Source: Spirochaetales bacterium
Lineage (GTDB): Bacteria; Spirochaetota; Leptospiria; Leptospirales; Leptonemataceae
Assembly (NCBI GenBank): GCA_015075425.1
Contig: JABTUL010000002.1
Span: forward strand, 434,001-498,000
Length of the DNA stretch: 64,000 nt
Direction of reading: 5' to 3'
This document shows positions 53,135 to 62,563 of this stretch, piece by piece (positions within the stretch are counted from its first letter, which is position 1; each line of letters starts with the position of its first letter). Below the pieces are notes generated by a model that saw only the letters and a program-made list of their open reading frames with translations, was not told the DNA's origin and made no database searches. A program made the translations under genes and the position numbers.

Positions 53135-53695
53135 ATGGAGCGCATGGCAGGACAGGCCTGGAATTTTTACCTCAACCTGGTTGCCAGTTTCTTTCTGGCT
53201 CTGATTTTTTTTATTCTCCAGGGTTTTCCGGAGAGCCTGGAATGGTTGTGGGTAGTGCCGGGTTTTCTTGCCTGGGGGCCCTTTGAGTATGCGACCCATC
53301 GCTGGTTTTTCCACAGTCCGCGCTCCCCCTCCCATAAAGGTCACGGCCTGCATCATCGCCGGCCCCTGGATCTACTGGCCGTTCCCTTTTTTTTCAGCTC
53401 TGTCGTTGGTGTTGTACTTTATCAACTATTGGTATTACTTATCCCGGGCCGCCCTCTGAGTTTATTTCTGTCCGGGATGGCTCTGGGCTATTTCTACTAT
53501 GGACTCATCCATCATACATTGCATCATTCCACTCTGGTTCAGCGTCTCTTTTCTCATCTTTATAACCACCATGAATTGCATCATCGCTTCCCGCGCTTCA
53601 ATTTTGGTGTGAGCACAACGTATCTGGACCGCTTTCTCGGGACTCAGGTTACGGAGGAAACCCGACCGGACCTCAGCGTTTCCGTAAAACGATAA
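53135..53695 (+). CDS. Sterol desaturase / fatty acid hydroxylase family protein
   Basis: This protein of about 186 residues has four membrane segments and the di-iron histidine clusters of the family: THRWFFH, HKGHGLHHRRP, HHTLHHS and NHHELHHRF. These bind two iron atoms that hydroxylate or desaturate a lipid. The start is uncertain: ATG 53135 is used, but TTG 53081 is in frame and neither has a clear ribosome-binding site. It ends overlapping the methyltransferase on the other strand by 23 bases. Confidence 0.88.
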   Translation: MERMAGQAWNFYLNLVASFFLALIFFILQGFPESLEWLWVVPGFLAWGPFEYATHRWFFHSPRSPSHKGHGLHHRRPLDLLAVPFFFSSVVGVVLYQLLVLLIPGRPLSLFLSGMALGYFYYGLIHHTLHHSTLVQRLFSHLYNHHELHHRFPRFNFGVSTTYLDRFLGTQVTEETRPDLSVSVKR

Positions 53696-54515
53696 GATCG
53701 TAACGGATCAGGCCTGTTAAAAGTCCTGAAACGACTACCTGCGTATTGAGGGCCATCTTAAGCCAGGTGCTGCGTTCATTTCCTGTCAGGCCTTTGTCTT
53801 TGCGCCGAATCATTCCTTTTAAGATTTCACGAACGGTCATTGCGGCTCCGGGTCGGGTCTGCCTGGCGATGCTCTGCAAGGAAACCGTATCAAAGCCGAT
53901 TTGCCAGAGTTCTCTATTACGGGACAGGTGAGAGACCCGGCCCAGGTTGTTGGCACGTCGAGTTACAAAAGCCAGTCGGTCAGAAAAAGTGATGTCAGCC
54001 AGCACCAGAAGTCCGTTCCGTCGCAGGACCTGCGCGGCGCGCTCGTAGAAACGGGGCCGGTCAAAATAGAAAGCACATTCGATAGCCAGCATCCTGTCCA
54101 CACTCTCTGCTCCGAGGCCCGGGAGTTCCTCCGCTTTGCCTTCGCGGAAATCCAGCAGATCAGACAGGCCTTCTCTTGTGGACCTTTCGCGTGCATACCT
54201 TACCTGCGCCGGCGCAATATTGTAGCCGATGAGCTTCTGGAAACTGTATTTGCGAGCCAGAAGAAAATCCTGCTCTCCGCTGCCAAAGCCCACGTCCACA
54301 ATGATATGCTTTTTTTCTAATTGTGCCAATTCAAAGACCTTGAGACAGAGGGCCTCCTGGCGATCTTCGTAGGACTGGTCGGGAGACGTTGTATAACCGT
54401 AATTCAGGTAGCGTCTTTCTTTGTTGATCCGATCAAATACGTGCTGGAAATCATCGTACTGCCGGGCTATGTATTCGTAAAGTTCTGATTGACTCAGATG
54501 GCCTTTGCGGGGCAT
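53673..54515 (-). CDS. SAM-dependent methyltransferase, cyclopropane-synthase-like fold
   Basis: The 280-residue enzyme has SAM-binding motif I VDVGFGSGEQDFLL (about residues 73-86) and motifs GYNIAPAQVRYARER and ECAFYF. These features resemble the UbiE, tocopherol and MT-type methyltransferases acting on lipids or small molecules. The substrate is unknown. It is directly downstream of the second adenylate cyclase gene (one-base spacing) and may be cotranscribed. Confidence 0.85.
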   Translation of the reverse strand: MPRKGHLSQSELYEYIARQYDDFQHVFDRINKERRYLNYGYTTSPDQSYEDRQEALCLKVFELAQLEKKHIIVDVGFGSGEQDFLLARKYSFQKLIGYNIAPAQVRYARERSTREGLSDLLDFREGKAEELPGLGAESVDRMLAIECAFYFDRPRFYERAAQVLRRNGLLVLADITFSDRLAFVTRRANNLGRVSHLSRNRELWQIGFDTVSLQSIARQTRPGAAMTVREILKGMIRRKDKGLTGNERSTWLKMALNTQVVVSGLLTGLIRYDLIVLRKR

Positions 54516-56636
54516 CTATTTAGATTCCATGGCTACCACACCGGCCCAGTCCGGCGGCACACCGTGCTCTTCAAAGTAAGCGCAACGGGAAGCGAAGAGC
54601 CTGGCGGCCACGTCATTCGGATTGATGGCCAGTACCTTTTCAAAGGCCAGTCTGGCTTGATGAAAGTCTGGTTTGAGATACCACTGCAGGGCTTTTTCAA
54701 AATCCTGGCGGGTCTCAATCTTCAGACTCACTTCTTCCTGTGGTGCACCGTCCAGGACCTCTATGACGGAGACCGGCTCGGACTTGCCCTTGACCTTGAC
54801 CTTATCCAGCAGGCGGGTGTGGTATTTACTGTGATCCGGGATGCGTTCCAGAGTGGCTCCGGTAATCAGAATGTGCGCTCCATATATCTTTGTCAGACCC
54901 TCCATGCGGGAGGCCAGGTTCACGGCATCGGCAATCACCGTGCCATCCATGCGATCCTCACCACCAATGGTCCCCAGCATCAAAGTTCCCGTGTGCAGCC
55001 CGATCCCTATCTGTATGGGCCGGTAACCCACGGCCACTCGTTTCGCATTGTAGTGGATGATTTGCGCCTGCATATCAATCGCCGCCTGCAGCGCGTCCTC
55101 TGCTGAGATGGGGAAAAGAGCCATGATGGCATCACCGATGTATTTATCAATGAAGCCTTTGTGCGTGGCGATGATCGGACTCATCCGCCGCAAATAGGCA
55201 TTGAGGAAATCGAAATTCTCTTTGGGAGTCATTGTTTCCGAGAGCGCGGTAAAGGAACGAATATCAGAGAAAAGGACGGTCATTTCCTGCTGCACCTGGT
55301 CCCCCAGATTTACCTCTACAATGCTTGCTCTGTTAAGGAATTTTAAGAATTCTTGTGGCACAAAGCGCTCGAGAGCCCTGTTCAAATTCTGTAAGTACGC
55401 GGAAAGATTCTCAACTGCTATAAACGCAGCTGCGGATCGCGCTGATAACAAGTAAGACTGAAATAAAATAAACAGGAATAATCCAAAGGGCACAAGGATC
55501 ATCGTGTCGAGCTTTCCTTCGCCGTAAAAGATATCATTGACCGTTGTTGCCATGAGGATGAGGCTGCCGGCGATTATCAGGCGCGCACCATCGCGGCCAT
55601 TGCGGATGGCCCGCACCAGGACAATGAGTCCTATCAGGCCGGAAAGCAAAGTGACAATGTAGAAGTAAAGGAGAGTCGAGGTAAAGATCTTAATCGGTGC
55701 CAGAAGGACGATCAAAGAAAAAGGCAGGGATAGTCCAAGGATTGTATAGATGGCCCATTTCCAGAACTCCGCCGGGTAAAGAGAGCGCAAAAATAAAAAT
55801 ACGGAGGGCATGGCCAGATAAAAGGTAAGATATTCGATCCTGGACTGGATGTTGTAAGAAAGCGGCCATAGTGTTGTAAGAAAGATTTCCCCCAGCATAA
55901 GATTGCGCAGCGCAATGATCAAACAGAAAATTCCCAGGTGCAGAGTAGAGCTATCGTTTTGACGCAGACTGAAAAGCCCCAGATGGTAAAGCCCCATAAT
56001 GACCAGGCTGCCCACTACGAAAAGTTCAAATGCCAGGTTGATGGTATGAGCCCGGGCGATCTGCTGCTCTGTTCCCAGAGTGATAGCATTGCGCAGTCCA
56101 CCTACCCGGTGGGTAAAATTGGCAACATGGACAACGATTTCATTTTCCGTGGCAGGAACAAACGCAGCCGTTCCCGGGCGGTAGCGAGCCTCTGTTTGAG
56201 CTGGCTGCGATCCCACTTCGCCACTTTTATAAATTTCTCTACCATTGACAAAGGCCCTGAAGGACATGAACTGTCCGGGGAGCTTCAGTGCCATGATATC
56301 TGGCGGATTTTGCAGCAGGAATTTGAGTCTGTAGGTGGCATGGCCATCGGCGCCGACAGGCTTTCCGTTTACTTCATGCTTGTTCCAGTCTCCTTTGACC
56401 TTGATGAAATCCGGCTTTTCATTGACAAAGTCCCCCGGATAGCGCAGTTGTTGCCAGTAGAATTCCCATTCCCCCTCAAGCCGCGTGCTGCCCTGATCTT
56501 CAAAGGACCAGTTGCGTAAATCCAGCAGGCCCGCTGTAGCCAGAGGCCCGGCCGATTTGCTGCATTGAAGAGTGGCAAAAAGCGCCAGGCAAAGGAGTCC
56601 ACCTGTCAGGAAGGGGCGATCGTTTTGAGAAAACAC
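54516..56636 (-). CDS. 7TM-DISM-type membrane adenylate cyclase lipoprotein
   Basis: The 706-residue protein has a signal peptide ending TLQC (Cys25). An extracellular jelly-roll-like domain follows (about 35-180), then seven membrane helices (about 195-395) and a class III cyclase domain (about 455-635). The cyclase has metal-binding LFSDIRSF and YIGDAI, Lys in DKYIGD and Asp in VIADAVNLASR, which predict cAMP synthesis. A short TPR-like end follows (FEKALQWYL, ARLAFEKVLAI). It is related in layout to the cyclase at 27577 but lacks a receiver. Confidence 0.92.
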   Translation of the reverse strand: MFSQNDRPFLTGGLLCLALFATLQCSKSAGPLATAGLLDLRNWSFEDQGSTRLEGEWEFYWQQLRYPGDFVNEKPDFIKVKGDWNKHEVNGKPVGADGHATYRLKFLLQNPPDIMALKLPGQFMSFRAFVNGREIYKSGEVGSQPAQTEARYRPGTAAFVPATENEIVVHVANFTHRVGGLRNAITLGTEQQIARAHTINLAFELFVVGSLVIMGLYHLGLFSLRQNDSSTLHLGIFCLIIALRNLMLGEIFLTTLWPLSYNIQSRIEYLTFYLAMPSVFLFLRSLYPAEFWKWAIYTILGLSLPFSLIVLLAPIKIFTSTLLYFYIVTLLSGLIGLIVLVRAIRNGRDGARLIIAGSLILMATTVNDIFYGEGKLDTMILVPFGLFLFILFQSYLLSARSAAAFIAVENLSAYLQNLNRALERFVPQEFLKFLNRASIVEVNLGDQVQQEMTVLFSDIRSFTALSETMTPKENFDFLNAYLRRMSPIIATHKGFIDKYIGDAIMALFPISAEDALQAAIDMQAQIIHYNAKRVAVGYRPIQIGIGLHTGTLMLGTIGGEDRMDGTVIADAVNLASRMEGLTKIYGAHILITGATLERIPDHSKYHTRLLDKVKVKGKSEPVSVIEVLDGAPQEEVSLKIETRQDFEKALQWYLKPDFHQARLAFEKVLAINPNDVAARLFASRCAYFEEHGVPPDWAGVVAMESK

Positions 56637-56728
56637 AGGGGCATTCCGGGACAGCCGGGAGCAAAGTCAATCTGCTTTAATGATTTCCCGGATCTGGCCG
56701 GGAGCGGCATGTAAATGGGATTAACATC

Positions 56729-57817
56729 TCAACAGGTAGGGGCCGCGAGTTGCATTGTGTCAAAAACATTGGAACGTATACTATCCGTATTGTTTTCTAA
56801 ATTGATCACTTTGTGATCATGGTTGGCATAAGATGAGCTGCCCTGTAAATTCTTGACGCGAGTGTTATTCGCAAAGCTTGCACTATCTTGAGGTACAACA
56901 CAGTCCGAGGCGTTCGTGGCACCAAAACCTTCGTTGTCGAGAAGTCTGCAGGCTGATGTAAAACCGGTGGAAGGTGCGGTCCCGCTGTTATTATTGATGG
57001 CGCCATAAGCCCTGTAGATCTTACAATCCCGATCATCTGATTTATTGTTTATCGTGGTCAGTTTCAAATTGGAATAGTTTCCGGTCATGCTGTTGTAGTT
57101 ATCCCAGGCAAGGTCACGACCCCCGGCTGTCCCGGTGAATTGGCCACCCAGGGCTGTTCCAATAGCCGTGAAATCCTTTTGAAAGGTGGTGCTGGCCCAG
57201 GGAGAACCGTGCCAGGGAGTGCCCATGGCAACCAGGCGCATTAAATACGCCGGGCTGCTGCCCTCGTACATGGCAAACCGGGTGACCAGCCCGCCCATAG
57301 AATGGGCAAGGATATGAACGGTATTGTCGCTTACCGAACCAAATAGATCATCAAGTCGTGCTCGGAACCGAGCTCCATTGGTATCGATTCCATCTGCGGT
57401 CAGGTAGGTGAAGCCATACAGATCATAGTTGTTGGCAAAGTAATGGGCTGCTCCCCGATCGCCCGCACTTGCGGTGAGGAAGGTCTCGTACGTTTTCACG
57501 ATTCGTTCCATGAGTTGATCATCGGTGGGGCGGCCAGCGCTCTCGGAATCGCCGGGTTTCCAGCCATGAACTAAAATGAGTTTCTTGCGGGCGCTGTCAG
57601 GCGTGGTAGGAACCTGCATGTTGGCAATGGTTGCCGAACTGGTGATGTCTGATTTGAACTGGAAGATGCGCGCATAGAGTCCGCCGTAATTGGTGGCGGC
57701 ATCACCGGTTAACAGGAACAGGGCCAGAAGGAGCCGCTTATCAGGCTCTTCTTTGGCACACTGGGTCGAGAGTAGACCGGCCAGAATTAGCATTCCAAAA
57801 CATCGCCGCAGGTTCAT
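56729..57817 (-). CDS. Secreted lipoprotein lipase / triacylglycerol lipase-like
   Basis: The 362-residue alpha/beta hydrolase has a lipoprotein signal peptide ending LLSTQC (Cys20). The oxyanion-hole LILVHGWKPGDS and the nucleophile elbow ILAHSMGGLVTRF follow, and a likely catalytic His lies in NHDHKVINL near the C-terminus. It would act at the cell surface on esters or lipids, supplying fatty acids. It is divergent from glmS. Confidence 0.88.
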   Translation of the reverse strand: MNLRRCFGMLILAGLLSTQCAKEEPDKRLLLALFLLTGDAATNYGGLYARIFQFKSDITSSATIANMQVPTTPDSARKKLILVHGWKPGDSESAGRPTDDQLMERIVKTYETFLTASAGDRGAAHYFANNYDLYGFTYLTADGIDTNGARFRARLDDLFGSVSDNTVHILAHSMGGLVTRFAMYEGSSPAYLMRLVAMGTPWHGSPWASTTFQKDFTAIGTALGGQFTGTAGGRDLAWDNYNSMTGNYSNLKLTTINNKSDDRDCKIYRAYGAINNNSGTAPSTGFTSACRLLDNEGFGATNASDCVVPQDSASFANNTRVKNLQGSSSYANHDHKVINLENNTDSIRSNVFDTMQLAAPTC

Positions 57818-57912
57818 AGCTGCAATTTAGCCTCGATTATCCTCAATTGCAAGCCAAAAATCGGTGCCCGTTTACTGCTTGCTGCCGCGCTCTACCATGG
57901 TTTTTTGCCAGT

Positions 57913-59745
57913 ATGTGTGGCATTGTGGGCTATGTTGGCCCAAAATCGGTGGAAAGCGTGCTTCTGGTGGGTTTGACCCGCCTGGAATACAGGGGTTACG
58001 ATTCTGCCGGTATCGCTGTGATCGATAAAGGCGACCTGGAAATCCGTAAAGAGAAGGGAAAGATCAAGGATCTCGAGAAATTGCTGCATGCCAACCCCGT
58101 AGAAGGTAGCATAGGAATCGGTCACACCCGCTGGGCGACCCATGGAGAGCCGGATCGGGTCAATGCCCATCCCCATGCCGATACACGGCGCAAGATTGCC
58201 GTGGTGCACAACGGCATTGTCGAGAACTACCAGAAGTTCAAAGCAGAGCTGACGAAGCGCGGCCATGTATTCCATTCTGAAACCGACACAGAAGTAATTC
58301 CTCATATATTAGAAGATCTCTTATCGCAAGGTAAGACAATGGCCCAGGCAATGCAGCACTGCGTGGATCACCTTGAAGGTCGCTATGCTTTTGTAGCCAT
58401 TTATGAACGTGAACCGGATCGGCTGTACTTTGCCCGCAACGGCTCACCCCTGGTTTACGGGCGCGGTCACAAAGAGGGTTTCCTGGCCAGCGATGTGTCG
58501 GCTATCATTCCGGCGGCCCGCGAACAGGTCCAGATCGAAAACAACCAGTGGGGCTGGGTAACCCGCGATACGCTCCATCTACACAATGGCACGGGCACGG
58601 AACTGCCGGTCACGCCGGTCAAAATTGAGCTCAAACTGGCCCATCTGGATAAAGGCGACTTTGATCATTACATGCTCAAAGAAATTTATGAACAGCCGGA
58701 TATGCTTCGGCGGATCATTCAGGCACGCATGACGGACGATGGTAAAGTCGAATTTCCGGAAAGTGTCCTTACCAACGAATACCAGGGGAGAATTTCGCGG
58801 ATCCTGATTACTTCAGCCGGTACCAGCTGGCATGCTGGAATGATTGGAAAAATTTACTTGGAGAATTTTGCTAAAATAGCTACAGAAGTGGATATTTCTT
58901 CAGAATTCCGCTACCGGAACCCCATTGCGGAAGGGGATACGATGGTGATCGCTATTTCCCAGAGCGGTGAGACTGCGGACACCCTGGCCGGAATCCATGA
59001 AGCTAAAGCCAAGTTCTGTCGCGTACTTTCTTTTGTGAACAATACAACATCGACCATTGCCCGCGAATCGGATGCCATCATTGATTTGCGTGCCGGACCG
59101 GAAATTGGCGTGGCCTCCACCAAAGCCTATACGGCGCAGGTGCTCAATTTGCTTCTGTATGCCATTCATCTGGCCGGGATCAAATGGTTGATTTCAAAAG
59201 AGGATCGCCAGATCATGTTTCAGGAGATTCGGAAAGTCCCCCAGAAAATTGATGAAATTTTAAGTCGTGCGCATATCCTTAAAGAGTGGGCTCAGGACTT
59301 CAGGGAGACCAAAGATTTTGTTTTTCTGGGTCGCCACTACAATCATCCGACCGCACTGGAAGGAGCGTTGAAACTCAAAGAAATTTCTTACATCCATGCT
59401 TCCGGCTACGCTGGCGGGGAATTCAAGCACGGGCCCATCGCTCTGATCACGGAGGAAGTGCCCGTTGTCTGCATTGCACCTCAATCAGAAGTTTATGAAA
59501 AAATGTTCAGTAATATTCAGGAAGTAAAGGCTCGCAAGGGTAAGATCATTGCCATCCATTCAGAAGGCGACGAACAGACACCGGCCGCAGCCGATTACAG
59601 TTTTGCCATTCCCCAGGCTCCCGATTATTTAAATCCTCTGCTGGCTGTGATTCCGTTACAACTGCTCGCTTACTATACAGCAATTGAAAGGGGCTGCGAA
59701 CCGGACCAGCCGCGTAATCTTGCCAAATCCGTTACTGTGGAATAA
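57913..59745 (+). CDS. glmS: Glutamine-fructose-6-phosphate aminotransferase
   Basis: The 610-residue enzyme makes glucosamine-6-phosphate from fructose-6-phosphate and glutamine. The N-terminal glutaminase domain begins MCGIVGYVGP with the Cys nucleophile exposed after Met removal; GHTRWATHG follows. Two SIS sugar-binding domains (SAGTSWHAGMIG, ISQSGETADTL, STKAYTAQV) and the end NLAKSVTVE are complete. ATG 57913 is fixed by the nucleophile. No glmS ribozyme is visible in the short 95-base leader. The next gene starts at its stop (TAATG). Confidence 0.96.
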   Translation: MCGIVGYVGPKSVESVLLVGLTRLEYRGYDSAGIAVIDKGDLEIRKEKGKIKDLEKLLHANPVEGSIGIGHTRWATHGEPDRVNAHPHADTRRKIAVVHNGIVENYQKFKAELTKRGHVFHSETDTEVIPHILEDLLSQGKTMAQAMQHCVDHLEGRYAFVAIYEREPDRLYFARNGSPLVYGRGHKEGFLASDVSAIIPAAREQVQIENNQWGWVTRDTLHLHNGTGTELPVTPVKIELKLAHLDKGDFDHYMLKEIYEQPDMLRRIIQARMTDDGKVEFPESVLTNEYQGRISRILITSAGTSWHAGMIGKIYLENFAKIATEVDISSEFRYRNPIAEGDTMVIAISQSGETADTLAGIHEAKAKFCRVLSFVNNTTSTIARESDAIIDLRAGPEIGVASTKAYTAQVLNLLLYAIHLAGIKWLISKEDRQIMFQEIRKVPQKIDEILSRAHILKEWAQDFRETKDFVFLGRHYNHPTALEGALKLKEISYIHASGYAGGEFKHGPIALITEEVPVVCIAPQSEVYEKMFSNIQEVKARKGKIIAIHSEGDEQTPAAADYSFAIPQAPDYLNPLLAVIPLQLLAYYTAIERGCEPDQPRNLAKSVTVE

Positions 59746-60758
59746 TGATTCTTTTCGATGAAGATCAGCCGCTGGCGCGGCCCTTCAATCGTTTCTTTTC
59801 CTGCTTCCTCCTGCGCGATGGCCTGCTTTCCCCCTTAGAGCGACTGTCACTTTCAAAAAACGATTCGCGGATGGAATACTATCATCCCGATGCAGAGTTT
59901 GCCGCTTTGCGAGCCGCGCAGTATGGCTGGAAGGTTCATGATTCTTCAAGCGGCGGTGAGCGCTTAAAAATTCCCTTTTCGCCGGCTCGAATGCTGGCAG
60001 AGGCCGGACAGCGTATAGTGGAAGATTTACAGCTTGTGTCCGGTTACGAGCGCCGCGACCCGGCGAATACCTTTCCCGGCGTGCATTTCCTGGGCAGGGA
60101 TTTCTGGATCCACCCAGGAGCGGAAATCATGCCAGGTTGTGTTCTGGATTCGCGCAGCGGACCGGTCGTACTCGATACAGGAGTCAGGATTTCGCCATTT
60201 TCCTATATCGAAGGACCGCTCTTTGCCGGAACGTATGCCAGGCTCGATAATGTTCGGCTGACGGGTGGTGTTATCCTGGGTCGCAGTGTGCGTGTTGGTG
60301 GAGAAATTGAAAACAGCATTGTGGGAGACTTTTCTAACAAGCATCACGAAGGATTCCTGGGGCATTCGATTGTGGGCCGCTGGGTGAATCTGGGTGCGCT
60401 GACCACAACGTCGGATCTGAAAAACAATTACGGGCCTGTGCGCTTTCAAATTCCCGGAGAGGATGGGGTCATGCAGACACTGGATGCTGGCACAATCAAA
60501 ATGGGTTCGCTGATTGGCGATTGCGTGAAGACGGCTATCGGTTCTCTGCTATCCACCGGTACGGTTGTTGATGCCGGAGCATGCATTCTGGGTAAGACTG
60601 GACGTTATGTGAAACCGCTTGCCTGGGGCAACGATGCGATTTACGATCCGGAGCGTTTTGCGCGCGATGCGTTGCGCATTTTTCCCCGACGCAAAGAGCA
60701 GCCTCCGGCACAGCTGCTGGGTCTGGCGCGATTGGCCGCACGAGGTTACCATGTCTAA
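59745..60758 (+). CDS. GlmU-like left-handed beta-helix protein
   Basis: The 337-residue protein has an N-terminal region of about 115 residues with LARPFNRFFSCFLLRDGLLS, then hexapeptide repeats forming a left-handed beta-helix (about 120-290; ISPFSYIEGPLFAGTYARL, VRVGGEIENSIVGDFSN). This is the layout of the GlmU-family sugar-nucleotide proteins of Bacteroidetes type. The characteristic GxGTRM pyrophosphorylase loop is not seen. It is coupled to glmS, so amino-sugar activation is a reasonable guess. Confidence 0.78.
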   Translation: MILFDEDQPLARPFNRFFSCFLLRDGLLSPLERLSLSKNDSRMEYYHPDAEFAALRAAQYGWKVHDSSSGGERLKIPFSPARMLAEAGQRIVEDLQLVSGYERRDPANTFPGVHFLGRDFWIHPGAEIMPGCVLDSRSGPVVLDTGVRISPFSYIEGPLFAGTYARLDNVRLTGGVILGRSVRVGGEIENSIVGDFSNKHHEGFLGHSIVGRWVNLGALTTTSDLKNNYGPVRFQIPGEDGVMQTLDAGTIKMGSLIGDCVKTAIGSLLSTGTVVDAGACILGKTGRYVKPLAWGNDAIYDPERFARDALRIFPRRKEQPPAQLLGLARLAARGYHV

Positions 60759-61005
60759 AAAGAATGAACTCACTTTTGAAGAGGCTTTGAACCAGCTTGA
60801 GGAAATCACCCGAAAGCTGGAGACAGGAGGACTTTCCCTGGATGAATCCCTGAAAAGTTATGAGCGCGGTATGGAATTGCGCAAAATCTGTCAGGAAACC
60901 CTGGAGAAGGCCGAGGCCCGGCTGGAGTATCTGGAAAAGAAAGCCAGCGGGGAGGTTGTTCGCAAGCCGATTGATCCCGAATCGGTCGAGGATAGTCTGT
61001 TCTGA
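60751..61005 (+). CDS. xseB: Exodeoxyribonuclease VII small subunit
   Basis: The 84-residue protein begins MSKKNELTFEEALNQLEEI and continues RKLETGGLSLDESLKSYERGMEL split as LETGGLSLDESLKSYERG, the XseB family pattern. It partners XseA in degrading single-stranded DNA. ATG 60751 overlaps the upstream stop by eight bases. xseA is not in the window. Its stop overlaps the proposed CTG start of the methyltransferase gene (CTGA). Confidence 0.93.
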   Translation: MSKKNELTFEEALNQLEEITRKLETGGLSLDESLKSYERGMELRKICQETLEKAEARLEYLEKKASGEVVRKPIDPESVEDSLF

Positions 61006-62045
61006 GCCTTTCGCCTGATTCTGTTCTTTACATCGAAAAGCATGTTCAGCAGGGGCTGGCGCTGGCTCATGCAGCGGGCCGGACCATCTTTGTGCGCGGA
61101 GCTCTACCCGGTGAGCGGGTTACTGTACAACCCGTAAAAGAAACTAAAGATCATATTTTTGTAACTACTGCCCGTGTGCTTGAAGCTTCGCCGGACCGGA
61201 CCGCAGTGGACTGTGCCATCTTTCCCGGGTGCGGTGGCTGTGCCTTTCGTCATACCTCGTATGCCTATGAACTTCAGACAAAGCTTGCCCTGTTGCAGGA
61301 ATGGAAGTTTATTGCGCCTCTTTGTGAAAAGGCCATCCTGTATGCAGCTCGTCCGGACCGCTACCGATCCCGGGCCCGTTTACAAATTCGCGGCGGACTG
61401 GCGGGTTTTTTTGCGTATCGCCAGAATGCCTTCTTAGCTCTGCCATCCGAGGGATGCAGGCAATTGCCTTTTTCTGCTTCGTCTCTACAATCCCTGGCCC
61501 GTAAAAAGCAGGACGGTGAACTTCTGTTGCGCTGGCACAACCAGAAAACAATCATTGACCGGTCGGATCACTTTTCTCAGGCAAACTATTTGCTGTTCCC
61601 TACCTGGCTTGACACGATCCGGCGGTTGATTGGAAATCCCTCCCGGGCGATCGAGCTTTTTTGTGGCAGTGGGATCATTGGCCGGTCCGTCCTCCCGGCT
61701 TCTCTACATTACACGGGATACGATCTGAGTCCAGCAGCGATTCGTGAGGCAAAGAAACACAGTCAATGGAAATATATGGTTCATGATCTTTACAGTAGAC
61801 CCGTGGAACTGAAGTCCGATTTAATCCTTGCCAACCCTCCGCGAGCGGGCCTGAAAAAAATGCTGTCCGGGGCGATTGACCGCAGTGATGCGCACCAATT
61901 GATCTACTCCTCCTGTAATCCGGCCACTCTCAATCGGGACCTGGGCTACCTGAAGCAATGGGAGCCCGTCTCTCTCTTTGTATTTGATTTTTTCCCGCGC
62001 ACCCACCACCTGGAACTTCTGGTATGCTTACAAAGAAAAAGGTAG
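61002..62045 (+). CDS. TrmA/RlmD-type RNA uridine methyltransferase
   Basis: The frame is open from 60996. Residues before GTG 61092 encode VLYIEKHVQQGLALAHAAGR and TIFVRGALPGERV, the start of a TRAM domain, so the protein should begin upstream of that GTG. No ATG, GTG or TTG lies there; CTG 61002, overlapping the xseB stop, is the best candidate. Iron-sulfur cysteines are in CAIFPGCGGCAF, SAM binding in ELFCGSGIIG, NPPRAGL follows, and the catalytic Cys is in YSSCNPATLNRDL. It should make 5-methyluridine in rRNA or tRNA. Confidence 0.85.
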   Translation: MSLSPDSVLYIEKHVQQGLALAHAAGRTIFVRGALPGERVTVQPVKETKDHIFVTTARVLEASPDRTAVDCAIFPGCGGCAFRHTSYAYELQTKLALLQEWKFIAPLCEKAILYAARPDRYRSRARLQIRGGLAGFFAYRQNAFLALPSEGCRQLPFSASSLQSLARKKQDGELLLRWHNQKTIIDRSDHFSQANYLLFPTWLDTIRRLIGNPSRAIELFCGSGIIGRSVLPASLHYTGYDLSPAAIREAKKHSQWKYMVHDLYSRPVELKSDLILANPPRAGLKKMLSGAIDRSDAHQLIYSSCNPATLNRDLGYLKQWEPVSLFVFDFFPRTHHLELLVCLQRKR

Positions 62046-62563
62046 TAACGCTTCTCATCTGCCTGAGTTGCGTGCTTTTTTTTTCCTGTCAGACTTCCGC
62101 TCATCTGCGCAGCGAATACGTGGACTATGAGTTTACAAAAGAGGGTTTTCTGGCTCCCGATCTTTTGCAAGTAGTGGGCCGGACACCGTATCGCCAGGCC
62201 CGCAGCCTTTTGAATGCTCAGACTCTCTGCATCAATGATGCGCAACGCGCCGCACGGAAGAGAATGCTACGAATTTTTCTGAACACTGCCCTGGGTGTGG
62301 AAGAAGGGCCCTCTCTGACCGGAGCAGGAACTCTGGAAACGGATTATCCTGCCGATTTTTCTGCTGGCGAGTACATTGAAGCTGAAGTCGTTTTTGATGA
62401 ACTCTTGAACCGCTCATACATTGCTTTACAGGATTTGCGCAGTCCCGAAGAGTGCATGCTGGTATTCAGGCTAAAGGGGCGGGCGCTCGCAGAAGAAATT
62501 CGGGGCTACCGGTCCAGCCTGGAGAGCATGAAAAAACCACAGAAAAAGTATGAAAAACCTTAG
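62024..62563 (+). CDS. Small lipoprotein of unknown function
   Basis: The 179-residue protein has a signal peptide ending LFFSC (Cys22). The mature part contains ARKRMLRIFLNTALGVEE and SPEECMLVFRLKGRALAEE. No family is recognised. It overlaps the methyltransferase gene by 22 bases and the next lipoprotein gene by 14, so the three are closely coupled. Confidence 0.75.
   Translation: MLTKKKVVTLLICLSCVLFFSCQTSAHLRSEYVDYEFTKEGFLAPDLLQVVGRTPYRQARSLLNAQTLCINDAQRAARKRMLRIFLNTALGVEEGPSLTGAGTLETDYPADFSAGEYIEAEVVFDELLNRSYIALQDLRSPEECMLVFRLKGRALAEEIRGYRSSLESMKKPQKKYEKP

Noticed and set aside
57818-57912. Possible glmS ribozyme or riboswitch before glmS
   Set aside because: The leader is under 100 bases and shows no conserved ribozyme core that I can see.
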